This document shows, piece after piece, positions 44,823-54,429 of a stretch of DNA of 64,000 bases; the stretch's first letter is position 1, and each line of letters begins with the position of its first letter. The translations under genes and the position numbers were made by a program. This stretch comes from Agaricus subrufescens (Eukaryota; Basidiomycota; Agaricomycetes; Agaricales; Agaricaceae). The stretch is from positions 806,001 through 870,000 of the forward strand of contig CM057059.1 of assembly GCA_029945375.1 (NCBI GenBank), read 5' to 3'. The notes beneath the pieces were generated by a model, which searched no databases, had not been told where the DNA came from, and worked only from the letters and a program-made list of their open reading frames with translations.

Positions 44823-47766
44823 ATGGCTTCAAATGACCATGCTGGCACTCACGCCAACGGTACTGCTGGCACCACTCCAGTCAATGGACATGCATCCCAC
44901 CGAAATGCAGCCACCGAGCGTCTACAAATTGTTGACGACGAAAAACATTTCACGTATGCCTTCTTCCGTCGTGCTATTGTAATCTCTAATACATGTTTTC
45001 ATAGGCCCGACTTGACCAAACAGATTGAACGGTGGGGTCTCCGGGATACGGGCTTCGAATACAACATTGTCGCGGTATTTGGTTCGCAATCAACTGGGAA
45101 AAGTGAGTCGCTCATAAATTCGTCAAGAGGATGTTTGCTGAGAGTCGCCTAAGGTACTTTACTAAATAGGTTGTTCGGAACAACCTTCGACGTCATGGAC
45201 GAGGCTAAAAGGCAACAGACAACTAAGGGTATGTCAACTCCCGAATAATAATAGTAATGGTACTTCTCTAATAGGTGTCTCCGATAGGTATCTGGATGTG
45301 CCGAGGCGAGGATATGAATGTAATGGTTATGGATGTAGAGGGCACCGACGGCCGTGAACGTGGCGAGGATCAAGATTTTGAGCGCAAATCTGCTCTTTTC
45401 TCCCTAGCCTCGTCTGAAATCCTCATTGTTAATATGTGGGAGCACCAAGTCGGTTTGTACAACGGTGCAAACATGGGTCTCCTCAAGACAGTATTCGAAG
45501 TCAATCTGGGCCTGTTCGGAAAGAAAGAGAAGTACGGTTTTACCAGGTTCTTGGTGACTGTCGAAAATTTTAACATTTTATCTTGTTATCTCTCCAGTTC
45601 TAGTGGCCGAACGCTGCTTCTGTTCGTCATCCGCGACCATATTGGTTCAACGCCCCTTGCCAATCTCCAAAATACGATTACTTCTGACCTTCTGCGTTTA
45701 TGGGAGGGTCTCTCAAAGCCCTCCGAACTCAAAGATCAACGACTTTCTGATTATTTTGATCTCGAGTTCACAACTCTTCCGCACAAACTTCTAGTCCCCG
45801 ACAAGTTCGATGCTGAAGTGCAGTCGCTTCGTAGACGCTTCGTGGACAAGGGTAGGCTGGATTATCTGTTCAAACCTGCATACCACAAGTGGATTCCAGC
45901 TGATGGTGTCTCTTTCTATATGGAGGGAATTTGGGTGCGTGTGCTCTACGACGTAATCGCTTAGACTACACATTAACGTCCCGGACATCAGGAACAAGTC
46001 CAGTCGAATAAGGACCTTGATTTGCCAACGCAACAGGAACTCCTTGCTCAATTCCGTTGTGACGAAATTTCTGCCGGTGCTATTGCAGAGTTCAATGAGC
46101 AGGCAAAGTCCCAGAAACGACCCATTGAGGCTGGTCAGGTGGTTAAAGGCCTTGGTGGAATGATGAAGAACTGGAGAAATCAAGCTTTGAGTGAGTCGCT
46201 CTATATCATTGTTTAATGAACGTCCATTCATTGCTCTTATGAAGCTCGTTACGATCGTGACGCTTCGAGGTATCACAAGGCTGTATATAACCGTAAACGG
46301 TCAGACCTTGTAGCTGTGTTAGATGCAGCACTTTCGCCCCTTTTCCTTGGTCAACTTAAAAACCTCCACAAATATTGTCTTGTGCAATTCAAGAAGAGTC
46401 TTCTTGAAGGACTCAAGGGTGAGGAGTACGATTTTGGTGATGTCGTCGTCAAGGGCAGGGCGAAATGGGAAAGTCAATTCAAGGAGACTGCGGAGGAGGC
46501 TTTCGTTGAAGGTACAGATTGGGTATGGGAAGATGAATTAGAACTTTTGAAAGAAGAGATTCAAGGTGTCGCTGATCAGTGCAGGAAAGACGAGACGAAG
46601 AAAATGGTGAACCAAATTGAGGTCTGTCTCTCATAGTGGATGATATGGCGTAAAGAGTTGACCAGCGTTGCAGAGGAATATCAAGAAGCTCATAGCAGAA
46701 CCCGTCGAGTTGCAACTGAGCAAGGGGAATGAAGATATGTGGGACGAGATCCTTCGCTCATTCGCAAGTATCCTTTCCAAAGCCGAGGAAGCATATCTTA
46801 CCAAGGCTAAGAGTGAGTAATAGCTTGTTAGTTGGAATCGTTTCTGGAATAACATTTAAGGCTTCAATTGCACGGATGAGGAAAACGAGTCCTCGCTTAC
46901 CACCCTTCGCAAGCGTGCTTGGCAAAGTCTTCGGGCAAAAGTTGACGAACAGACTGCTGACACCATCTTCTTGAGCAAGCTTCGAAGTCACTTTGAGGAA
47001 CGGTTCCGATATGATGAGCATGGCGTGCCTCGTGTCTGGAAACCGGAAGACGACATTGATAGTGTCTTCAAGAAAGCGAAAGAGGGGGTGCGTACTTGAC
47101 TACCTATCTCTTCGAACACTCTGACTCACATTTACCTTCAACAAACAGACATTGGACCTTCTTCCTCGCTACGCCGACATCAAACCCCAAGATTCGTCAC
47201 TGAAGTTTACTCTACCTTCGGACTCTGCTGACTCTCTTACTGGGGAGCCTGAATTCGACTTTGAGGCCTCCCTCATTGTGTTCTCCCCTACCAAGCAATT
47301 GGACTTGGGTAACAGATTCCGGAAGGATGCTGATGCGTACTACGTTGAGGCGAAAAGGAGCACTGTTGCAAGTATTGCGCAGATTCCTACATGGATGTAT
47401 GGGCTACTCCTGGTGTTGGGATGGAACGAGGCTATGTTTATCTTATTCAATCCTCTGTACTTCGCGCTGTTGCTTCTGGCTGCAGCTTCAGCATATATCA
47501 TCAACCAGCTCGGGTTAGCAGGACCCTTGATGCAGGTTACAAAGACAGTCGCTGGAGAGGTGAGAGGATTTTTTCTTCTATTTGAAGTTACGGTGAAATT
47601 AACTATTTCGTAGGTTCAAAACCAGGCTGCAACCAAGCTTCGGGAACACTTAGTGCCACCGACATCACCAGAACCTGTCAGAGCGCCAGTAACACCATCT
47701 CGATCAAGTTCAACTTCTATGCGTGACCTGTACGACGAAGACGATTTTAGACGGCGGCTGCAATGA
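44823..47766 (+). CDS. sey1: SEY1/RHD3 (atlastin-like) ER-fusion GTPase
   Basis: Dynamin-like GTPase that fuses ER tubules. Eleven exons give 796 residues, close to the yeast size (776). The P-loop [20 protein letters not shown] spans intron 2; the G2-G3 region includes [20 protein letters not shown] and [21 protein letters not shown]4 is [10 protein letters not shown]. The long helical-bundle middle region contains [20 protein letters not shown] and [20 protein letters not shown]. Two closely spaced membrane segments near the C-terminus ([40 protein letters not shown]) form the hairpin, followed by a cytosolic tail ending [11 protein letters not shown] 44823 (TTAATGG) opens a low-complexity Ala/Gly/Thr leader. 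Confidence 0.96.
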
Positions 47767-48116
47767 GAGTCTTGCGGGATTCAGAGTTGTTTCTTTATTT
47801 TTCGCTTTGTTCTTGGATTAGTACCGTTTTCGTTCATGCACGCCATAATTCTTAGTTACACGCTAATCTACAAGTTTATATCTGGTTGTCAAAATACTCT
47901 GTCGGCTAGTCCTGAGTAGCGAGCGTGAATAATTGTGAAATATCCGAAAACAAGGTGAGTAAACAAGGTAGTCATGCATAGATAGCGAAGTATTTCCGAC
48001 GACTCGGTTCTAGCGTCATCGGACGTTGAACGCGGGTTGACTGTTCTTGGGAGCCATCGTATGGTACAAGAGACTTCTTGTTTTGGGAACGGTAATTTGG
48101 GAGAGCGATGCTCGTG
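47767..48116. other. 350 bp convergent 3' region
   Basis: Between the SEY1 stop and the stop of the coiled-coil gene. Holds the two 3' UTRs. Overlapping alternative frames on the minus strand (47972-48433) are shadows of the proline-rich exon. Confidence 0.4.
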
Positions 48117-48885
48117 TCAAGCATCGCGGCGAGCGTTGCTGCCGTAAGGAGGATACTGGTATTGCCTTGGGGGTTGTGTTTGGGGATAACTGTAACTATA
48201 TGAGTGGGGCGGTGGTGGCGGTGGAGGGCCAGAATCTGCATGTTCCAATCTTGGAGGATGCTGATAGACGGGAGCTGAGGTCGGCTGAGGTGGAGGCGGA
48301 GGGCCACCGTATGGCGCGTGACTGGGACCGTAATTTTGTGGGGGAGGCGGATATTGCGGTGGGGGTGGAGACGGGTATCGTCTGGAGTTGACGGGTGATT
48401 GATGTGGTGGTGGCATAGCAAGCATTGCGTCAAGGAGAAGGCTGGTCAACAGTATGAATTCAGATTGTTCCATGAATAGAATTGCGTGATACACACTCGT
48501 TCTCTTCTTGGAGTTTCCTGATTTTTTCGTTCGCCAATTCTAAATCTCGTAGATATGCCGCTCGAGTCTGTCATAGGGTTTCAGGGAGAATTAACCCAAA
48601 GAGGATTTAAACGCCTACCGCAGTTACTTTATCAAATCGGTCTCTCATTGTTTGATATCTGTCGTTTAGAAATTAAGGTCACGGTACCCGGATGGAAGGG
48701 GACAAAGAATCATGCTCTCACTTCTCCTTATATCGTGTGCTCCTCTGTGTCGATTGAATAGGCCATATCAATCGCAAGCTTGTCTGGCGCAGAGGTGCTG
48801 AACATACCTTGCCTTTGTCCTCTTTATCTCCTCTTTGAGGCATTGGGCCCCTCGCCTGACTTGCTCGCGATACTGTACTATCCAT
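48117..48885 (-). CDS. small coiled-coil protein with Pro/Tyr-rich tail, INO80 subunit F-like
   Basis: Five exons (48808-48885, 48722-48744, 48628-48658, 48497-48567, 48117-48441) sum to 528 nt, giving 175 residues in phase. The reading is MDSTVSRASQARGPMPQRGD, then RSTRYKEKYQTMRDRFDK, TRAAYLRDLELANEKIRKLQ and EENDLLLDAMLAMPPP, followed by a ~95-residue Pro/Tyr/Ser-rich tail ending NARRDA. The K-Y-x(n)-coiled-coil-LQEEND-LLLD layout resembles the INO80 complex subunit F domain of fungi, which would place it in chromatin remodelling. It lacks a bZIP basic region. The domain call is from memory of the pattern and needs a profile search. Exons of 23 and 31 nt are unusually short. Confidence 0.6.
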
Positions 48886-49646
48886 TGCTTGCTTGTACGG
48901 CCAAGAGGTAGTAAAAGTACTTGGTCGTTTCTGCCAACAGGTTCCGTGTCACGTATGGTCACAATAGTATATTAGAGTTCGAAAGGAACCCTCGTTTGTT
49001 CTCCGATTGCACATCCTTCACGAACTCTGACAGTATCTGGTACACCGCTCATGCACGAGGCCTTTTTGTTTTTTCTTCGTGGATGACATGCTGTAGCCAT
49101 AACTAACCCAAAGGGGTCTTGTTGAAAGGACCTCCATTTCACTGATGCTCTGTATTGTTCTCTTACGTTAATTCTATTTTCTCACCCGGCTCAGGTGCGC
49201 CATGAACGGCTGAAAACGAAAAAGAACAAAAAGAAGGGGGATCGTGAGCAGCACGCTGCCTTTGAACCGAATCCAGTATCTTAGTGATGGGCCTTCTGAA
49301 AGAAAGCGGAGAAAGGGCGGATAAGGAAAAGAGGGGCAAGAAAATGAACAACCCGCTGGGCCCACAGGACATTACAGTTGAATGGGTAATAGAGGGCAGG
49401 TGCACACCGTTGCTGCGACGAAACGCCAGGAGCTCGGGTATGAACGCTCAGCTCGACCATAGGGGTGTTGTTTGTTTGGTGTACGGCATGACGACCAAAT
49501 AAGAGCTGATCCGAAAAAGGGAAACATGGTTGGGCATAATAGCCTTGGACAATGGGGCAACAAGTAAAAGGACGGGACTCCACCTTCTCGTTAGCTTACT
49601 CTTCTCCCTTCTACCAGTCGCTGGTCGACATCGTCTCGACGCTGGC
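48886..49646. other. intergenic region upstream of PRM1
   Basis: Contains promoters of two divergent genes. Open frames on both strands between 49163 and 49650 overlap heavily and lack domains. The plus frame from 49530 runs in phase into PRM1 but has no ATG (49530 is TTG). No gene called. Confidence 0.4.
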
Positions 49647-52600
49647 ATGTCCCATTCTCCCGCTCCTTGGAATTCCTCTCCTTCGACTTACGACACCTCG
49701 TACACGACTACTACGCTCACGCCTTATCTTCAACTCCCTCATCTTCTTTCGCTGACTTGGCTTGCGTACCCTATTCTTTCCCTATTGTTTGTTGCCTTTC
49801 GACTCCAGCTCTCTCTTGCCGCTTCCCAAGATGCTGTTGCAAATGCCAAAGGAGATTTATTAACAAGCTGTCGGGCAGCCGAACAAGCCGCCACATCTGC
49901 TGCTAGTATGCCAAGAATCATGGCTATTGCGACAAATGAGCAATTTGTGGATGCTGTTAATGGATCCTTGAATGGTGTGAGATTTGTTTTGACGACGGCT
50001 TTGACCATCATGGAGGCTATTATAAACTTTATCGTCGACCTATATCGATCCACCTTATTTTGCTTTTTGGAACTTGTCGTCCGCGGGGGTCTCTCTATCA
50101 TTATTGGAGCTGTGCAAGAGGTGAGTCTCTAGACTTTGTAAATAGTACTTTTGATTCGATATTTTCCCTCTTTCAGGTAAACAACCTTTTACAATCAACT
50201 GCGAATAGCCTCAAATCCAGTATTCAAAGTGATATTCAATCCGCGAACAATGTCATCAAAAGCTTTATCGACGGAGTTAATAAAGTCAATCCTTTTAGCG
50301 ACATTAAAGCCCCTCAGATCAATGTTCCCAATCTCGATGGCCTGACGAACCTTCAGCTGCCAACCTCCATCCAAGATTCCCTCACTAAGCTGAATAGTAG
50401 CCTGCCTTCTGTTTCGCAACTGAAGGACGAATTCGAATCCATGTAAATAATATCAACTCGTCTCCTCCGACCCGTACTCACCCCAATATTCTCAATTAGT
50501 ATTGATAAACCATTCGAGCTTCTCAAAAAGGACATCAATGATACATTTGCGGGAATCTCCTTTAACTCCTCCGTCATGCCAATCCCTGCGCAGAATCGTC
50601 TCTCCTTCTGCAATGACGTAGACCTGTCTGTCGTTGATGATATAGGCCATGACCTGATCAAGGTAGCTAAAATTGGCACTATCGTCCTCATCGCTATTGC
50701 CTTGGCCCTGATCGGCCTCAACTGCCTTCTAACGTGGTACAAATGGCGTTGCATGAAAGCTCACCTCGAGTACACCCGCCAAGCCTGGCTCACGGATCCA
50801 ACCATGTACCACCAACGGACGGTTCAGGGTGCCCCTCAGTTGACTTTGACGGATCACAACCTTCTCATGCTCCAAGCCAGTTCCGCCCATCCTCTTGTCA
50901 CCAGAATCACCAATCGCCTCTCTCGGCTGTTGCGACTTAGCCCTTCGCAACACACTCACCTGCAGTGGTTTTGCCACTACATTTTCCATGCCCCCGCAGT
51001 TGCAGTATTCTTGATCGGATTTTTTGGCCTCCTGTGCGTGGAGTTGCAGCTCTTGGCAATGGGTCCGTTGGTTGCCAAATACCACGATCGTGCCGCTGCT
51101 ACTACTTCCGACTTCGGTAACACCATTGCGGCATCAATCAACAATAGCATGCGTAACCAATCTGCTGCATATGCCAGCGATGTCAACGCTCGCGTAGACG
51201 CAGTACAGAGTACTATTAATGAAGGATTGTTTGGCTGGGTCAATCAGACTACTACTGGTCTGAACACCACTCTCAATTCGTTTTACTCTGATGTGGAGAA
51301 CGCTGTTAATACTGTCTTTGGTGGTACTATTCTGGAATCACCCGCCCAGGAATTCGTTCGCTGTCTTATTGGAAGCAAGGTGGATGCCGTTGAGAAAATG
51401 TTGACATTCCTCCACGATAACCTCAAAGTCGACATGCCGAGAATGAACAATTCAGCCCTTTTGGTATCGCAAGGGACAGTTGACGAAACCGTTAAACCAA
51501 TTGCCGCTGCTGCTATTGGTGGAGGTTCTAATGACGACCAAGGTCTCATTGGTAGACTGGTCAATTCGTATGCAGACAGCCTAAGGAAGGAACGTATCAT
51601 GTTCATTATCTTCCTTGCGCTCTGGGGTGTTGTGGTTCTTATGGGTCTTGCGATTATCTTCTGGCACGCTTACGGTCGTAAGTCAGTGGAAAACAGAAAG
51701 AAGAAGTGGTGGACGAGAAAAAGGGATCGGAATCTCGATAACTCGACCTTGGTCGCACCATTCGAAACACCTATCCCAATACGTCAAGGTCACAGTCCGT
51801 CTCAATCTCAGACTACTATGGTCGCAGCAGCTTCTCCCTTGAAGACTAATTCTCACGCAGAAAAGAGCCCCAACGTGAACCTAGAACCGAAGAAGAGTTT
51901 CATGGCTACCGCGAAGGAGAAGTTGGTCCGTCGTAAACCGCCGCCAGTGTTTATCGCTAACGAGGAGAAGAGACATACACCCTGGTTCACAAGGGTAGTA
52001 TCTCTTCTCCACAAGAAAGAGTCGCAAGACCCTAACGAATCGGATCAAACGATTAACATATCGCAACTACAATCAACGAGCCGCGATTCCAACGACGTAT
52101 CAAGGAATGATGATGAACCACTGTTGTTTGTGACCAATGAACCTAGGTCGCATTGGTCTCCCGAATCAGAACGATCTTGGGCCGATTCAAGAACTCCAGC
52201 AAGGGCCTCTGCTTCCCCCCAATCTATTGCTCTCTCACAGGCCACACCCCCGTCTCCACTGGCTCGTCTTGTTATTTCTCCGCCCCGACCTCTTCAGCCG
52301 AAGAAGAAGAATGCCAGTGGCAATGCCTCCGAACCTGGCTCACCGCTCAGTGCCCACAATAACTCTATGCCTCAATTACCTCTAGGATCTGTACAACCGT
52401 TGAATCCAGTCCCTCTCCACTATGGCTGTGATAGTGGATACTCGAGGTATCCTGTTCCACCTACCTCGAGACTCTACCAGCAAGAACCGGCATCTCCATC
52501 CACCTCCTCCATTATGACCGAACGACAACATCGTCGGTTCGCTAGCTTTTCTACTGTAAACCAGAATAGAAAAGCTTCCGCAGAGATGGGTATTGCAGAC

Positions 52601-52774
52601 GTTGCGGGCAACGTAGGAAGGCTGCTCACTGTTTCTGGCCGCCCCTATGCCACTCGTCATCCGAGCAGGGATCTCTCGCCTTTTGACGATGTTCACAGAG
52701 TGAAAATCGATAGGCCAAACATGCTGCGTAAGAGCATACCAACGAACCCTTTCGATGGAGGAGTTGCTGTATAA
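49647..52774 (+). CDS. prm1: PRM1, plasma-membrane fusion protein
   Basis: Multipass membrane protein for plasma-membrane merger during mating or hyphal fusion. Three exons (49647-50120, 50177-50442, 50500-52774) give 1004 residues. Hydrophobic segments: [77 protein letters not shown] and [20 protein letters not shown]. The extracellular loops contain amphipathic repeats ([20 protein letters not shown]) and Asn-rich NxS/T sequons (NSSVM, NQTTT, NTTLN, NNSALL) with Cys residues ([15 protein letters not shown]). After the last membrane span (about residue 640) there is a ~365-residue basic, Ser/Pro-rich cytosolic tail, far longer than in yeast Prm1 (661 residues total). Confidence 0.93.
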
Positions 52775-53710
52775 TGCTTTATGTTAATAGATATTCTTGG
52801 TTTTCGCGATCATGATAATATTTCCTTGGCAAGAACCCTTGGACTTTTCCTCACACTCATTACTTGACGATGAACTTTTCATATTTTATGATGCTTCATT
52901 TACACTGTTCTTGTGTACTATTGCATATTTCAGCACTAATCAGCACGCATCTGTATAATACCATCACAGCTTTGTACTGCCATTTACCCTGTAGCTTGTT
53001 GTACTTTAATGAAGTATAATGAACACGCTGAGGAAGCAGCAAAGCAAATGAGCAAAAACCCAAAAAGAATAAAAGGAGACAAGCACGGAATTAGATATCA
53101 TAAGGCAACCAAATCGCGTCCATGCTTATCCCTAGTTTTTGTTCTCAGAACAACTATGCCGGAGCATGCTCCACACGCAAGCTTCTTGGTGACTCGCTGG
53201 TTGCAACGGCCTCTTCGTCGAAGAAACTGTGCATAAATCAGAATCTCGATTCAAGTCGTCATCGTTACTCGCTATGAGCGATCGCCAAGTCATTTACCGT
53301 GAAAGAAAAGAAACAAAAGGCGCTCTCCAGCAAATCGCGGATGTCAGCTCCGTTCCTTGCCTTCCTCTGTCACTACACCAGGAACAAGGACATAGTCAGC
53401 ATGGGTCCGGTCTAGGATAATGTCGGTTGAGCATCGATCGGGCGGCCGGTTTTGAGGCTCTACCATAGAGAAATGGCGTTAATAACTCAGTAGGCGATAA
53501 AGTATGCATTAATTCGGATGAACGAATGATAGTGGGTTGGTGGGCTCGGGACGGAATGATAGCATCTCTATCTTGGGCGAAGTGTCATGACATCATCATC
53601 CTTCCGCATATAAAACATTCTCCCGAAACATTCGTCTTCCTCACCAGCCACCACCATCAGCCAAGCATACTGGATTTTCGACGTTTCAAAACTTCACCGC
53701 TATTGTTATC
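52775..53710. other. intergenic region, promoter of the small secreted protein gene at its end
   Basis: The first part holds the PRM1 3' UTR. Frames at 53009-53236 and 53229-53420 have no domains. The last 130 bp contain a TATA box and a CA-rich 5' leader (see next entry). Confidence 0.45.
53609..53615 (+). promoter_or_regulatory. TATA box (TATAAAA) of the small secreted protein gene
   Basis: A perfect TATAAAA lies about 95 bp upstream of the ATG at 53711, followed by CT/CA-rich leader sequence (cttcctcaccagccaccacc). The spacing suits a short 5' UTR of about 60-65 nt. TATA boxes are uncommon at the housekeeping genes of this window, so this suggests a strongly or conditionally expressed gene. 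Confidence 0.6.
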
Positions 53711-53953
53711 ATGCGTCTCAATATTCTTGTTCCTGCCGCTATAATGGTCCTTACCTCTCACGCTGCCCATATCCGCCGACAGACAGTCGCCCTACCTGAA
53801 GTTCCCAACGATACAATTAGGACCAATCGGCTCCATATACTACACGCCCGCCAATTTCACAACGCAGATTTCTCGTCTTCAGGAACCCCACCAACCGCGA
53901 AACTCGAATCACCCGATCAAGTTTCCAATGAGAACGAAAACGATATGGATTAA
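53711..53953 (+). CDS. small secreted protein, 80 residues, no cysteines
   Basis: Intronless ORF with an N-terminal signal peptide (MRLNILVPAAIMVLTSHAAH) predicted to be cleaved around Ala-His-Ile, then a dibasic IRR/Q site that Kex2-like proteases could cut. The mature part of about 57 residues contains RTNRLHILHARQFHNADFSS and an acidic, Asn/Glu-rich C-terminus (DQVSNENENDMD). No cysteine, no CaaX box, no repeats. It could be a secreted peptide precursor or an effector-like small secreted protein. Coding status is supported by the signal peptide, good TATA and ATG context, and isolation; not by homology. Confidence 0.55.
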   Translation: MRLNILVPAAIMVLTSHAAHIRRQTVALPEVPNDTIRTNRLHILHARQFHNADFSSSGTPPTAKLESPDQVSNENENDMD

Positions 53954-54176
53954 TTCACTTTGAAGGAATGCATATACTCTGTTGGATTCAATACAAAGAT
54001 TTTTAGGCACGGGACAATACTATACGGCTTGTTTGTAATGAAAGGATTTCCATGAATATGTCGAATGTCTGCAATTATTCATTGAAGAGATTTGAACAAA
54101 GTGCAGTGCTAGTGATATCTTAAAATCAACAGTCCCGCCTGGGCTGATAGGTAATTACATGACCCTACCTTTCAGG

Positions 54177-54280
54177 TGCTTCCTTGGCTCAGTTGGTTAG
54201 AGCGCCGGTCTCATATCGCTATGAGTGATCGAGTTGATCATCCAATCCGGAGATCGCCAGTTCGACCCTGGCAGGGAGCA
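54177..54280 (+). tRNA. tRNA-Met(CAT), elongator type, with 29 nt intron
   Basis: The acceptor stem TGCTTCC pairs with GGGAGCA. D-arm GGCTC...GAGC contains the A box TGGCTCAGTTGG. The T-arm GCCAGTTCGACCCTGGC contains the B box. Anticodon stem CCGG/CCGG encloses loop CTCATAA with anticodon CAT. An intron at 54216-54244 sits in the canonical place, one base 3' of the anticodon. It contains ctatgag, complementary to the anticodon-loop sequence CTCATA(G), as expected for the anticodon-intron helix recognised by the tRNA splicing endonuclease. The stem sequence and non-initiator features point to elongator Met. A T5 terminator follows at 54286-54290. Confidence 0.95.
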
Positions 54281-54285
54281 TTTAG

Positions 54286-54290
54286 TTTTT
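54286..54290 (+). terminator. RNA polymerase III oligo-T terminator of tRNA-Met
   Basis: TTTTT run six bases after the tRNA 3' end. Confidence 0.8.
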
Positions 54291-54429
54291 ATGCCTCCTA
54301 TACGTCTGAACAGCTCAGTCTGAAATCCAATCCAACCTAAGTGATGCTCACCTTAACAGGCTTTCGGTATACTATTCGTCTTTTTCACATTTCCGTATAT
54401 CTGCGTTCAATCGTGCAGTGTTGGCGCAC

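Noticed and set aside
48047..48391. Plus-strand Gly/Val-rich frame
   Set aside because: Antisense of the proline-rich exon of the INO80F-like gene; composition explained by that.
48117..48885. Interpretation of the coiled-coil gene as a bZIP factor
   Set aside because: The helix has zipper-like leucines but the preceding residues lack the N-x7-R basic region.
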